A stretch of DNA of 64,000 bases from Paracoccus seriniphilus (GTDB lineage Bacteria > Pseudomonadota > Alphaproteobacteria > Rhodobacterales > Rhodobacteraceae), in assembly GCF_028553745.1 (NCBI RefSeq), contig NZ_CP067129.1:77001-141000 (forward strand), written 5' to 3'. Every line of letters begins with the position of its first letter. The first letter of the stretch is position 1. The position numbers were made by a program, and so were the translations under genes. Positions 33,412-42,489 of the stretch are shown here, one piece after another. Under the pieces are notes generated by a model. The model was not told where the DNA came from, made no database searches, and was given only the letters and a program-made list of their open reading frames with translations.

Positions 33412-36162
33412 ATGTCGTCCTTGCGCAATCAAAATCCCGAACAACAGGCTCGTGACAGAATTGATCAACGGCTAAGAGCGTCAGGCTGGATTGTCCAAAA
33501 CAAGTCTGAAATTGATTTCACTGCGGGCGAAGGCATCGCAGTCCGTGAATATCAAACAGACATCGGACCCGCCGACTACGTCCTCTTCGCCGACAGGCAG
33601 GCGGTCGGCGTGGTCGAAGCCAAGCCCGACAACTGGGGTGTGAGGCTGACCTCCGTCGAGGAACAATCCGAGGGTTACGCGAACGCCAAACTAAAGTGGG
33701 TCTCCAACGCTGAACCGCTTCCGTTTCTCTATGAGAGCACCGGTCTAGTCACCCGCTTCACAAACGGGCGTGACCCCAATCCTCGCTCGCGCGAAGTGTT
33801 CACCTTTCACCGCCCGGAAACCCTCAAGGCGTGGGCACAGGCCGCACAATCATTCCGTACCGGCATTGCCGCGCTGCCAGAGCTGAACCCGGACGGCCTC
33901 CGCGACTGCCAGATCACGGCGATCACAAACCTCGAAACCTCGCTCAAGGCCGACAAGCCACGTGCCCTAGTCCAGATGGCGACCGGGTCCGGCAAGACCT
34001 TCACGGCTATCACGCAAGTCTACCGCCTGCTCAAACATGCCGGCGCACGCCGCATCCTGTTCCTCGTCGACACCAAAAACCTTGGCGAGCAGGCCGAACA
34101 GGAATTCATGGCCTTCATCCCGAACGACGACAACCGCAAGTTCACCGAACTCTACAACGTCCAGCGCCTCACCTCGCCCTCCATCGCGAACGACAGCCAG
34201 GTCGTCATTTCGACGATCCAGCGCATGTACGCCACACTCAAGGGCGAGGAACTGAACGAAGGCGCAGAAGAAGAAAACCCGGCTGAACGGAAATGGCGCC
34301 GCAAGGAGCCGCTGCCGGTCGTCTACAACCCAAAGCTGCCGCCGGAATACTTTGACGTCGTTGTCATCGACGAATGCCACCGGTCGATTTACAATCTCTG
34401 GCGTCAAGTCATCGAATACTTCGACGCCTACCTGATCGGTTTGACCGCCACGCCCGACAACCGCACCTACGGCTTCTTTCAGAAAAATGTGGTCAGCGAA
34501 TACACGCATGAGAAGGCGGTCGCCGACAAGGTCAACGTCGGCAACGAAATCTACCTGATCGAGACTCAAATCACTCAAGGTGGCGAGACGCTCAAGGCCG
34601 AGCAACTTGTCGAGAAACGAGAACGCGACACCCGCGCGCGCAGATGGGAAACACAAGACGACGAGCAGGCCTACGCCGCGACCCAACTTGACCGATCCGT
34701 GGTCAACCCGGACCAGATCCGCACCGTCATCCGCACCTTCCACGAAAAGTGGCCCGAGATCTTCCCCGGTCGCAAGGAACTGCCGAAAACCCTGATCTTC
34801 GCCAAGACCGACAGCCACGCCGACGACATCATCCAGACGGTCCGGCAGGAATTCGGCGAAGGCAACGACTTCTGTCGCAAGATCACCAACGGCGCGAAAA
34901 ACCCCAAATCCTCGCTCTCCGCCTTTCGCAACGAGTATTACCCGCGCATCGCCGTGACCGTGGACATGATCGCCACCGGCACCGACGTCAAACCGCTCGA
35001 ATGTCTGATCTTCATGCGCGACGTGAAGTCCAAGAACTACTTCGAACAGATGAAGGGCCGCGGCACCCGTGTTCTGAAACCCGATGACCTGAAAAAGGTC
35101 TCCCCCTCAGCCCAGGCAAAGACCCATTACGTCATCGTCGATGCCGTCGGTGTCACCAAGTCACTCAAGACCGCCAGTCAGCCGCTCGACACCAAGCCCT
35201 CGATCCCCTTCAAGGATCTCGCCATGGGGCTGATGATGGGCGACCGGTCCGAGGAAACCGTCAGCTCGCTCGCCGCACGCCTCTCGCGGCTCGACAACAA
35301 GCTGGGTGCCGAGGACCAGGAGAAGATCGCAACCGAGGCCGGAACATCCCTCACCGCCATCGTCCGCGACCTCTTCGACGCCATCGACCCTGACAAGGTC
35401 GAGGCCGACGCCAAGGCCGCGGGTCACCCCGAGCCGGACGATGCCGCCATGAACGCCGCGCGCGAGGAACGGATCAAGCAGGCCGCCAACGTCTTCACCG
35501 GCCCGCTGATCACCCTGATGGACACGATCCGCCGCGACAACGAACAGACCATCGACCATGACAACCTCGACACGCTCTTGCGCGCCGAATGGGCGGGCGA
35601 CGTGGCCGAGAACGCCAGGCAGATCGCGCAGGAGTTCGAGGAATACCTGACCGAGAACCGCGATCAGATCGAGGCGCTACAGATCTACTTCAACACCCCC
35701 GCCCGTCGCTCCGAGGTCACCTTTGCCATGATCAAGGACGTGTTGAAGAAACTGACCGAGGATCGCCCCCGCCTGGCACCGCTCACCGTCTGGCGCGCCT
35801 ATGCGCATCTTGATGACTACAAGGGTGGCAACCCCGCCAGCGACCTGACCGCGCTGGTGGCGCTGATCCGCAGGGTCACAGGGCTGGACGAAACGCTGAC
35901 CCGCCATTCCGAGCGGGTGCGGCGCAACTTCCAGAACTGGGTGCTGAAACGTCACTCGGGCGCAGGTCAGAAATTTACCGAGGAGCAGATGGAGTGGCTG
36001 CGCATGATCCGCGACCACCTCGCCACCTCCTTCACCATCGAGCGCGACGATCTGGAGATGGCCCCCTTTGACGGCAAGGGCGGAATGGGGCAGATGTACG
36101 CGCTCTTTGGCGATGGGATGGACGAGGTCATGACCGAGATGAATGAGGCGCTTTCGGCATGA
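33412..36162 (+). CDS. hsdR: Type I restriction enzyme R subunit
   Basis: About 916 residues. The N-terminal nuclease domain has the PD-(D/E)xK residues D55, E69 and K71 (PADYVLFA, VVEAKP). A SF2 helicase/translocase follows with Walker A ATGSGKT, VVIDECHRS (motif II), LIGLTATP (motif III) and VTVDMIATGTDVKPLECL…QMKGRGTRV (motifs V-VI). A helical C-terminus binds HsdM/S. With HsdM and HsdS it translocates and cuts unmethylated foreign DNA. The frame is open to 33385, but homology starts about MSSLRNQNPE. It overlaps hsdS by 4 bp. Confidence 0.94.
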   Translation: MSSLRNQNPEQQARDRIDQRLRASGWIVQNKSEIDFTAGEGIAVREYQTDIGPADYVLFADRQAVGVVEAKPDNWGVRLTSVEEQSEGYANAKLKWVSNAEPLPFLYESTGLVTRFTNGRDPNPRSREVFTFHRPETLKAWAQAAQSFRTGIAALPELNPDGLRDCQITAITNLETSLKADKPRALVQMATGSGKTFTAITQVYRLLKHAGARRILFLVDTKNLGEQAEQEFMAFIPNDDNRKFTELYNVQRLTSPSIANDSQVVISTIQRMYATLKGEELNEGAEEENPAERKWRRKEPLPVVYNPKLPPEYFDVVVIDECHRSIYNLWRQVIEYFDAYLIGLTATPDNRTYGFFQKNVVSEYTHEKAVADKVNVGNEIYLIETQITQGGETLKAEQLVEKRERDTRARRWETQDDEQAYAATQLDRSVVNPDQIRTVIRTFHEKWPEIFPGRKELPKTLIFAKTDSHADDIIQTVRQEFGEGNDFCRKITNGAKNPKSSLSAFRNEYYPRIAVTVDMIATGTDVKPLECLIFMRDVKSKNYFEQMKGRGTRVLKPDDLKKVSPSAQAKTHYVIVDAVGVTKSLKTASQPLDTKPSIPFKDLAMGLMMGDRSEETVSSLAARLSRLDNKLGAEDQEKIATEAGTSLTAIVRDLFDAIDPDKVEADAKAAGHPEPDDAAMNAAREERIKQAANVFTGPLITLMDTIRRDNEQTIDHDNLDTLLRAEWAGDVAENARQIAQEFEEYLTENRDQIEALQIYFNTPARRSEVTFAMIKDVLKKLTEDRPRLAPLTVWRAYAHLDDYKGGNPASDLTALVALIRRVTGLDETLTRHSERVRRNFQNWVLKRHSGAGQKFTEEQMEWLRMIRDHLATSFTIERDDLEMAPFDGKGGMGQMYALFGDGMDEVMTEMNEALSA

Positions 36163-37679
36163 CGGATTTGCCGAGCGGATGGGTCTCAACGACTTTGAAG
36201 GAAATAGCCGAGTGGTCGTCAGGCGGCACCCCAAGCCGAAAACGATCCGACTACTTCGGTGGCGGCATTCCATGGGTCAAAACCGGGGAGCTTACTGGCA
36301 AGTATATCCGCGAAACAGAAGAGTCACTCTCAGAGCTTGGCCTAAAGAACAGCAGCGCGAAAATTTTCGCCAAGGGTTCGGTCGGGATCGCGATGTACGG
36401 TGCAACCATTGGCAAAGTCTCGATCTGGGGAATTGAGGCTTCGACCAATCAGGCTTGCGCGGTAGCTCAGCCAATAGATGGCGTCGCGTCATCCGAGTTC
36501 CTTTACCATTTTCTACGCTCGGAGAAGGCCGCTTTGATTAAAGAAGGAAAAGGTGGAGCGCAGCCAAATATCTCTCTGGGTTTACTCAAGGAATGGCCTA
36601 TTCCCTTGCCTCCCCTGAACGAACAACGCCGCATCGTGGAGAAGATCGAGGCGATGTTCGACGAGATCGACAAGGGGGTCGAGAGCCTGCAAACGGCGCG
36701 CACCGCCCTCGGCCTCTACCGCCAGTCCCTGCTGAAATCCGCTTTTGAGGGCCGCCTCACCGCCGATTGGCGCGCGCAGAACGCGGACAAGCTGGAAAGC
36801 CCCGAAACCCTCCTCGCCCGCATCAAAAAGGAACGCGAGACCCGCTACAAGGCCGCCCTGGACACTTGGCAAGAGGCCCTCGCCAAGTGGCGCGCTGGTG
36901 CCGAGAAGGGCAAGAAGCCCACGAAGCCGAAGCGGCAAGCCGAATTCGAATTCCAAGCGCAGGAAAATTCATCACTTTGGCCAACCGTCCGAGTTGAAGC
37001 AACTCTAAGAGCGCCATTGATCAACGGGCGCTCAGTCAAGGACAAGGCTGGTGGATTTCCGGTCTTGCGCCTTACTGCTTTAAAGAATGGCAAGATTGCT
37101 CTCTCTGAAAATAAGGAGGGCAACTGGACCGAAGATGAAGCCCGCCCGTTCCTCGTAGAACACGAGGACATCTTCCTAGCCCGTGGTAACGGTAGTAAGA
37201 AGCTGGTCGGGATTGGCGGACGTGTCATGGAAAAGCCCATGCCGGTTGCCTTCCCGGATACTATGATCCGTGTGCGGCTCGACACCTCTGCCGTGCGTCC
37301 CGACTTCTTCTTGCTTGCCTGGAACTCTTGGACGGTGCGCAGCCAAATCGAAGAGGCCGCGCGCACAACTGCTGGCATCTACAAGATCAATCAAGACCAC
37401 GTTTCTGGCTTCACACTTCCCTTGCCCTGCCTCGCCGAACAAGCCGAAATCACCCGCATCCTCGACGCGCGTCTCGAAGCCGCCGATGCGCTCGAAGCCG
37501 AGATCGACGCCGCCCTCACCCGCGCCGACGCTCTGCGCCAATCCATCCTGAAAAAAGCCTTCTCCGGCCGTCTCGTCCCCCAAGACCCCGAGGACGAACC
37601 TGCCTCTGTCCTGCTGGAACGGATCAAGGCCGAGCGCGCCAAGGCCCCGAAGTCGAAGAGACGGAAGGTCCGCGCATGA
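36159..37679 (+). CDS. hsdS: Type I restriction-modification specificity subunit S
   Basis: 506 residues with two target-recognition domains. TRD1 is about 1-150 (GWVSTTLKEIAEWSSGGTPS…). The first conserved helical spacer is at about 150-200 (PLNEQRRIVEKIEAMFDEID). A linker rich in Lys/Glu leads to TRD2 at about 280-420. The second spacer is LAEQAEITRILDARLEAADAL, and the C-terminus is basic. HsdS sets the bipartite DNA site for methylation and cutting; the site cannot be read from sequence. It is coupled at both ends by ATGA overlaps to hsdR and the PD-(D/E)xK gene. hsdM is two genes further on. Confidence 0.93.
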   Translation: MTDLPSGWVSTTLKEIAEWSSGGTPSRKRSDYFGGGIPWVKTGELTGKYIRETEESLSELGLKNSSAKIFAKGSVGIAMYGATIGKVSIWGIEASTNQACAVAQPIDGVASSEFLYHFLRSEKAALIKEGKGGAQPNISLGLLKEWPIPLPPLNEQRRIVEKIEAMFDEIDKGVESLQTARTALGLYRQSLLKSAFEGRLTADWRAQNADKLESPETLLARIKKERETRYKAALDTWQEALAKWRAGAEKGKKPTKPKRQAEFEFQAQENSSLWPTVRVEATLRAPLINGRSVKDKAGGFPVLRLTALKNGKIALSENKEGNWTEDEARPFLVEHEDIFLARGNGSKKLVGIGGRVMEKPMPVAFPDTMIRVRLDTSAVRPDFFLLAWNSWTVRSQIEEAARTTAGIYKINQDHVSGFTLPLPCLAEQAEITRILDARLEAADALEAEIDAALTRADALRQSILKKAFSGRLVPQDPEDEPASVLLERIKAERAKAPKSKRRKVRA

Positions 37680-38128
37680 ACAATTTTCAGCGAGACGGCT
37701 CGATCAGCAACTCCCATGTCGGCCGCGCATTCGAACTGCGCGCCCAAAAAATTCTTGCCGCTCAAGGTCTGTCGCTGGAGTTGAATCACCGGGTCCCCTG
37801 TGGCTTGCACAGTCTCAAGAAGGATCATGCCTTTGACCTGGGGTCAGAGACACCGAAGATCATCGTTGAGTGCAAATCACAGACGTGGACAGCAAGTGGC
37901 AACGTACCAAGCGCCAAAATGAAGAACTGGGCAGAGGCCATGTTCTATTTTCACATGGCTCCTCCTGAGTACCGAAGGATATTCTTCGTTGAACAGAGCC
38001 TGAGGCCAGGGCGCGGGGAAACATTATTGGGCTATTTTCGCCGGACGCAAGCCCACATGATCCCTCACAATGTTGAATTCTGGGAACTTGCCCGGGAGAG
38101 CGACGAGCTCGTAATACACAAGGATTGA
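37676..38128 (+). CDS. Small PD-(D/E)xK nuclease-like protein in the type I operon
   Basis: 150 residues. GRAFELRAQKILAAQGLSLELN gives the helix with a possible active-site Glu. HAFDLGSETPKIIVECKSQTW supplies the Asp, Glu and Lys of the PD-(D/E)xK core (D54, E65, K67). The rest resembles restriction-endonuclease-like folds of unknown target. The start ATG overlaps the hsdS stop (ATGA), so it is coupled to the restriction operon. It ends 1 nt before the GmrSD-like gene. It could be an extra nuclease or a regulator of the complex. Confidence 0.65.
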   Translation: MNNFQRDGSISNSHVGRAFELRAQKILAAQGLSLELNHRVPCGLHSLKKDHAFDLGSETPKIIVECKSQTWTASGNVPSAKMKNWAEAMFYFHMAPPEYRRIFFVEQSLRPGRGETLLGYFRRTQAHMIPHNVEFWELARESDELVIHKD

Positions 38129-38129
38129 G

Positions 38130-39980
38130 ATGAGCACCTTCGACAGCACCAAACTCCCTCTTCCCCAAGTTCTGTCCGATGTGACAAGCGGCGTGATCCA
38201 ACTCCCTGATTTTCAGCGAGGCTGGGTTTGGGACGATGAACATGTCAAATCCCTTTTGGTCAGCATTGCCCGCTCCTTTCCCGTGGGCGCTGTCATGATG
38301 CTCGATACGGGCGGAGATGTGCGATTTCAGGTCCGTCCGGTCGAGAACGTCGACTTCAACGGGCCGGTGCCCGAGCCGGAAAAACTGATCCTCGACGGCC
38401 AGCAGCGCCTGACATCATTGACTCAGGTCCTCGCACTCGACAAGCCCGTCAAGACCTTCAATGAAAAGGGCAAGGCGATCAGCCGCCATTACTACATCGA
38501 TATTGATATCGCCTTGGAGGATGACCGGCTGGAAGAGGCGTTCATCTCTGTGCCCGACGACCGGAAGATCAAGACGAATTTCGATCGTGATGTTGTTCTC
38601 GACCTGTCGACCCGCGAACTGGAGATCAAGAATTTCTTTTTCCCCTGTTCGCAAATCCTGAGTTCTGATGCTTGGGAAGAAGACCTGCATGAGTACGCCC
38701 CCGAAAAATTCGGCAAATTCATGGCCTTCCGGAAAAATGTGCTTACGGCATTCCGAAGCTACCAGCTTCCCGCGATCACACTTGGCAAGGCAACTTCGAA
38801 GGAGGCCGTTTGCCTTGTGTTCGAAAAGGTGAACACGGGCGGCGTGCCCCTGTCAGTATTCGAGTTGATGACCGCGACATTCGCCGCTGATGGTTTCAAC
38901 CTGCGTGACGACTGGTATGGCAGCACGTTGCGGAGTGTCGAAGGGCGCTACCACCGTCTCAGCCAGGAACCTATCCTGCGGGGAACCGAACCTGCAGATT
39001 TTCTGCAGGCGATCTCGATCCTACAAAGCTGGGAGAAGCGCCAAGCTGATATCCAGGCTGACAAGAAAGGGAAGATGATCTCTGCGGTCAGCGCCAAGCG
39101 TGCCACCGTGCTTTCATTGACACTCCAAGACTACGAAAAGTGGGCCCCTCTCGTGGAGGAGGGCTTTATGCTGGCAGCGAAGTTCATGCGCAAGGAATGC
39201 TTCTTTGACGGACGCGAGTTGCCTTATCGCACGCAACTTGTGCCGCTTGCCGCCGTTCTGTCGCAGATCAAGGAGCGGTGGCTCGAACCCAAGGTGCATG
39301 ATCGCCTGTCCCGCTGGTTCTGGTGCGGTGTTTTGGGTGAACTCTATGGTGGGGCGGTCGAAACGCGTATCGCAAACGATTTTGAAGATCTGATGCCTTG
39401 GCTCTTGAGTGACCCCGATAACGAAAGCAATGAACGGAACGGAAGCCTTCCACGAACAATCAGTGAAGCCGCATTCCAAGAAAGCCGCCTTGACACCCTT
39501 CGCTCGCGCAACAGCGCCGCATACAAGGGCCTGAATATTCTTGTCCTCCGCGAGGGCGCCCGCGATTTCTTCTGGAAAGCAACGATCAAGGAATTGGCTG
39601 ACGAAGATACCGCGCTGGACATTCACCACATCTTTCCAAGGGCTTGGTGCGAGGACAACGGGATCAAGGCGAACATATACAATGCTATCGTCAACAAGAC
39701 GCCCATTTCATACAAGGCTAACCGCATGATCGGGCGCAAAGCGCCATCCGAGTACCTCGCCGCGCTCCAAAAGCATACGCAAGTCGCGTTAGACGATGAA
39801 GCAATGAACGACATCCTGACGACACACCGTATCCCTGCCGACCTGCTTCGTGCCAACGATTTCCATGCTTTCTACGCTCACCGAAAGGCTGAACTTCTCA
39901 GGCTCGTCGAAAGTGCTATGGGGAAATCCGCGCAGCTTGATCAAACAGGCGTTTTAGCGAACTCGGGGAAGGAAGAATGA
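38130..39980 (+). CDS. GmrSD-like DUF262/DUF1524 protein (type IV restriction-like)
   Basis: 616 residues. The N-terminal DUF262 domain has LPDFQRGWVWDDEHVKSLL and the DGQQR motif at 89-93, used for nucleotide hydrolysis in GmrS. The C-terminal part carries a DUF1524 HNH nuclease, DIHHIFPRAW near residue 496 with NKTPISYKANRMIG and PSEYL after it. Fused GmrSD and BrxU enzymes cut phage DNA with modified cytosines. It lies between the PD-(D/E)xK gene and hsdM and overlaps hsdM by 4 bp. The host therefore appears to make a type I and a modification-dependent enzyme from one transcript. Confidence 0.85.
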   Translation: MSTFDSTKLPLPQVLSDVTSGVIQLPDFQRGWVWDDEHVKSLLVSIARSFPVGAVMMLDTGGDVRFQVRPVENVDFNGPVPEPEKLILDGQQRLTSLTQVLALDKPVKTFNEKGKAISRHYYIDIDIALEDDRLEEAFISVPDDRKIKTNFDRDVVLDLSTRELEIKNFFFPCSQILSSDAWEEDLHEYAPEKFGKFMAFRKNVLTAFRSYQLPAITLGKATSKEAVCLVFEKVNTGGVPLSVFELMTATFAADGFNLRDDWYGSTLRSVEGRYHRLSQEPILRGTEPADFLQAISILQSWEKRQADIQADKKGKMISAVSAKRATVLSLTLQDYEKWAPLVEEGFMLAAKFMRKECFFDGRELPYRTQLVPLAAVLSQIKERWLEPKVHDRLSRWFWCGVLGELYGGAVETRIANDFEDLMPWLLSDPDNESNERNGSLPRTISEAAFQESRLDTLRSRNSAAYKGLNILVLREGARDFFWKATIKELADEDTALDIHHIFPRAWCEDNGIKANIYNAIVNKTPISYKANRMIGRKAPSEYLAALQKHTQVALDDEAMNDILTTHRIPADLLRANDFHAFYAHRKAELLRLVESAMGKSAQLDQTGVLANSGKEE

Positions 39981-41449
39981 CCACTGCCCCCATCGTCAAC
40001 AAGGTCTGGAGTTTCTGTACAACGCTGCGTGACGACGGCGTTGGCTATGGTGATTATCTGGAGCAGCTGACCTACCTCATCTTTCTCAAGATGGCCGACG
40101 AATACGCCAAGCCGCCCTATAACCGCGATGTGGGCGTACCAGCTGAATATAATTGGGAGAGTCTTACCGCCCTACGCGGAGCAGAGCTTGAAGCGCATTA
40201 TATCAAGATCTTGCGCGAACTCGGCCAACACAAAGGTATGCTTGGTCAGATTTTCACCAAGTCGCAGAACAAAATTACCGATCCGGCCAAGCTGTTTCGC
40301 CTGATCGCCATGGTGGACGGCACCAAATGGGTGACGCTGGGAGCAGACGTCAAAGGTGACATTTATGAAGGACTGCTGGAGCGAAATGCCGAGGATACGA
40401 AATCGGGCGCAGGCCAGTATTTCACTCCGCGTGCACTCATCCGCACAATGGTGGAGTGTATTCGTCCGGAACCGGGAAAGACTATAGCGGATCCAGCCTG
40501 CGGTACGGGCGGTTTCTTTCTGGCAGCACATGATTTTCTGACTGATCAGAAGAATTTTGCACTCGACCGTGAACAGAAAGCATTCTTGAAAAACGGCACC
40601 TTCCACGGCAACGAGATCGTGGCAGGCACACGGCGTCTTTGCTTGATGAACATGTTTCTGCATGGAATCGGCGAGATGGGCGGCGAACCAAGTGTTTCAC
40701 CAGCAGATGCGCTGATCTCGCCCCCGTCAGACACCTACGACTATGTTCTCGCCAACCCGCCTTTCGGCAAGAAGAGCTCAATGACCTTCACGAACGCAGA
40801 AGGTGAGCAAGAGAGTGACGACCTGACCTACAACCGCCAGGATTTCTGGGCGACGACCTCGAACAAGCAGCTCAACTTCGTTCAACATATCCGAACTATG
40901 CTTAAGACCACCGGGCGGGCAGCTGTGGTTGTACCTGACAACGTGCTATTTGAAGGTGGTGCCGGCGAAACAATCCGTCGAAAGCTACTGCAAAATACTG
41001 ATCTTCATACGATTCTTCGCCTACCGACTGGCATCTTCTATGCTCAAGGCGTCAAGGCGAACGTGATTTTCTTTGATAACAGACCCGCGAGCCCCGAAGC
41101 GCAGACGTCAAAAGTTTGGTTCTATGACTATCGGACGAACGTGCATCACACGCTGAAGCAAAAACCGATGACATATGCTCATCTTCAGGACTTTATCGCC
41201 TGCTACAACCCCTCAAACCGTCATGAACGCGTAGCAACCTGGTCCGAAGAAAAATCGGACGGGCGGTGGCGGGCATTTGAGCGCGAAGAACTGCTCGCCC
41301 GTGACAAAGCAAGTCTTGATGTCTTCTGGCTCAAGGATAGCTCAATGACCGACCTCGATTCACTGCCAGAACCTGATATCCTTTTGGCCGAGATCATCGA
41401 CAATCTGAGTGCAGCAATAGCGAGCTTTGACGAACTGAAATCAGTTTAA
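39977..41449 (+). CDS. hsdM: Type I restriction-modification methyltransferase subunit M
   Basis: 490 residues. The N-terminal HsdM helical domain is KVWSFCTTLRDDGVGYGDYLEQ…. The N6-adenine methyltransferase has SAM motif I DPACGTGGF at 172-180 and catalytic NPPF at 260-263. VVVPDNVLFEGGAGETIRRKLL is typical of the family. It works with HsdS to methylate host sites and with HsdR to restrict. It is the last gene of the operon and the last gene of element 1; the right end of the transposon begins after its stop. Confidence 0.95.
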   Translation: MTTAPIVNKVWSFCTTLRDDGVGYGDYLEQLTYLIFLKMADEYAKPPYNRDVGVPAEYNWESLTALRGAELEAHYIKILRELGQHKGMLGQIFTKSQNKITDPAKLFRLIAMVDGTKWVTLGADVKGDIYEGLLERNAEDTKSGAGQYFTPRALIRTMVECIRPEPGKTIADPACGTGGFFLAAHDFLTDQKNFALDREQKAFLKNGTFHGNEIVAGTRRLCLMNMFLHGIGEMGGEPSVSPADALISPPSDTYDYVLANPPFGKKSSMTFTNAEGEQESDDLTYNRQDFWATTSNKQLNFVQHIRTMLKTTGRAAVVVPDNVLFEGGAGETIRRKLLQNTDLHTILRLPTGIFYAQGVKANVIFFDNRPASPEAQTSKVWFYDYRTNVHHTLKQKPMTYAHLQDFIACYNPSNRHERVATWSEEKSDGRWRAFEREELLARDKASLDVFWLKDSSMTDLDSLPEPDILLAEIIDNLSAAIASFDELKSV

Positions 41450-41703
41450 GCGATCAGGCCCTATTTTAGACTGGAGACAACCTGCACGATACCATCGGTG
41501 TCGTCGGTGTCGTCATCTGGCGCAGCATGAAGATATCCCCGATGGCTTGGCCCGCCGGCGCATCCATCAACCACCGATGGATCACCTCCGCGATTACGAC
41601 GAAGAATATTACCTTGGCGAAAAGGGAAAGGTTCATTGACGGGAAACTGCATAAGTAACTGATATCACGTCGTCTGGAAGGCAAAGCAGCTTGTCGTTTT
41701 ACA
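41450..41703. repeat. Right end region of Tn7-like element 1
   Basis: 254 bp without a supported gene, ending in TGTCGTTTTACA. Read inward, TGTAAAACGACAAGC is followed by CAGACGACGTG about 30 bp in and by a doubled GACGACACCGACGACACCG near 41515. These CGACA-type repeats are candidate TnsB sites. A minus-strand frame (MNLSLFAKVIFFVV…) is possible but lacks a ribosome site. Confidence 0.65.
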
Positions 41704-41708
41704 GACTT
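41704..41708. repeat. Target site duplication GACTT shared by the two elements
   Basis: GACTT lies between the ACA end of element 1 and the TGT start of element 2. It is the same five bases found next to the tRNA. Confidence 0.85.
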
Positions 41709-41987
41709 TGTCAAACGACAGATAAGTCTTCCTTTCCCGCCAATTTCTTACCTTTGCGGCAGCAAGCCTGACGTAATTTCTGTTGGATCTTGTCGGTTGG
41801 TTTGTCTCCGGATGAGAACGCAAGAGATCGAATGACAAACGTCCTCCGCTCGATGCCTCATCGAAAGCTGAACCTGGCGTTGTCAGAGCCAACCAGATCT
41901 GCCGAAGCCACAAAACGCAGCCGAATGCACGCACAGTTCAAGCCGCGCCGGTTCGATTGGCGGAACTGGTATTTTCGGGGCATTGCG
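41709..41987. repeat. Left end of element 2
   Basis: Same ~280 bp as 19505-19783 with roughly a dozen substitutions. The identity stops at CATTGCG, exactly where the truncated EEP reading frame begins. Confidence 0.75.
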
Positions 41988-42438
41988 TCACGGATTGACC
42001 ACAACAGTGTTGCTGAACGCGCAGCCCGTCGAGATCCTGAACGTGCATCTGAAAGCGGGGTGCAGCGAGGGCGACGACGCGGAGGCTTGCTCTACCCTAT
42101 TCGAACAGATCCCATATCTGACGGCCTATGCCGCCAGCCAGAACGACAAGGGAATCCCTATCCTGATAGGCGGAGACTTCAATCGCCGGCTTTCTCAAAG
42201 GGGTGATGAAGCCATGAACACATTGGGCTTCAATGAACAGTTGGGGCTCAAGATCATGTCCCACGAAGGCGTGTCAAAATGCTCTCTGCAAGACAAGGCA
42301 GCGATAGATTACCAGATAGTATCGCAATCATTCACAGACCTGACAAAGAGCGTGGACGCATATGAATATGCGTTTACTGGACCATTCGAAAACTGGCCTT
42401 CTGATCATTGCCCAAACGTGGTGAAATATAACTTCTAA
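41983..42438 (+). pseudogene. Endonuclease/exonuclease/phosphatase family protein, C-terminal fragment
   Basis: About 150 codons with C-terminal EEP features: NVHLKAGCS, GIPILIGGDFNRRL (substrate-side GDFN) and the catalytic SDHCP near the end. The N-terminal half of the family (QE and first metal site) is absent because the sequence joins the transposon left end. The only start is a TTG at the junction. It is a truncated gene, not a functional nuclease. Confidence 0.75.
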
Positions 42439-42489
42439 TCCGATCCGAATATCTGCCCAGATAGGAAATTGATGTTGGTTTCATCTGAA

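Larger units (their letters stand above)
19505..41703. mobile_element. Tn7-like transposon, element 1 (complete, ~22.2 kb)
   Basis: The left terminus TGTCAAACGACA (19505-19516) and right terminus TGTCGTTTTACA (41692-41703) are inverted repeats matching at 11 of 12 positions, and have the TGT…ACA tips of the Tn7 family. Both sides carry GACTT. Inside are tnsA, tnsB, tnsC and tniQ in one minus-strand unit, plus two blocks of cargo. The left block is a RibD-type reductase with TetR, an RT-protease and an AAA_13 ATPase. The right block is a Ner-like regulator, an unknown HTH protein, an IS5 remnant and a type I restriction operon. No Cas genes or CRISPR arrays are present. All four transposition genes are open, so the element may still be mobile. 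Confidence 0.85.

Noticed and set aside
41466..41714. 82-codon minus-strand frame in the right end of element 1
   Set aside because: It crosses the transposon terminus into element 2 and lacks a ribosome site; most likely chance.
19499..41987. ~280-bp direct repeat as an integrase-made att duplication of the tRNA
   Set aside because: The repeat does not include the tRNA 3' end, no integrase gene is present, and TGT/ACA tips with a 5-bp duplication fit Tn7-like insertion.
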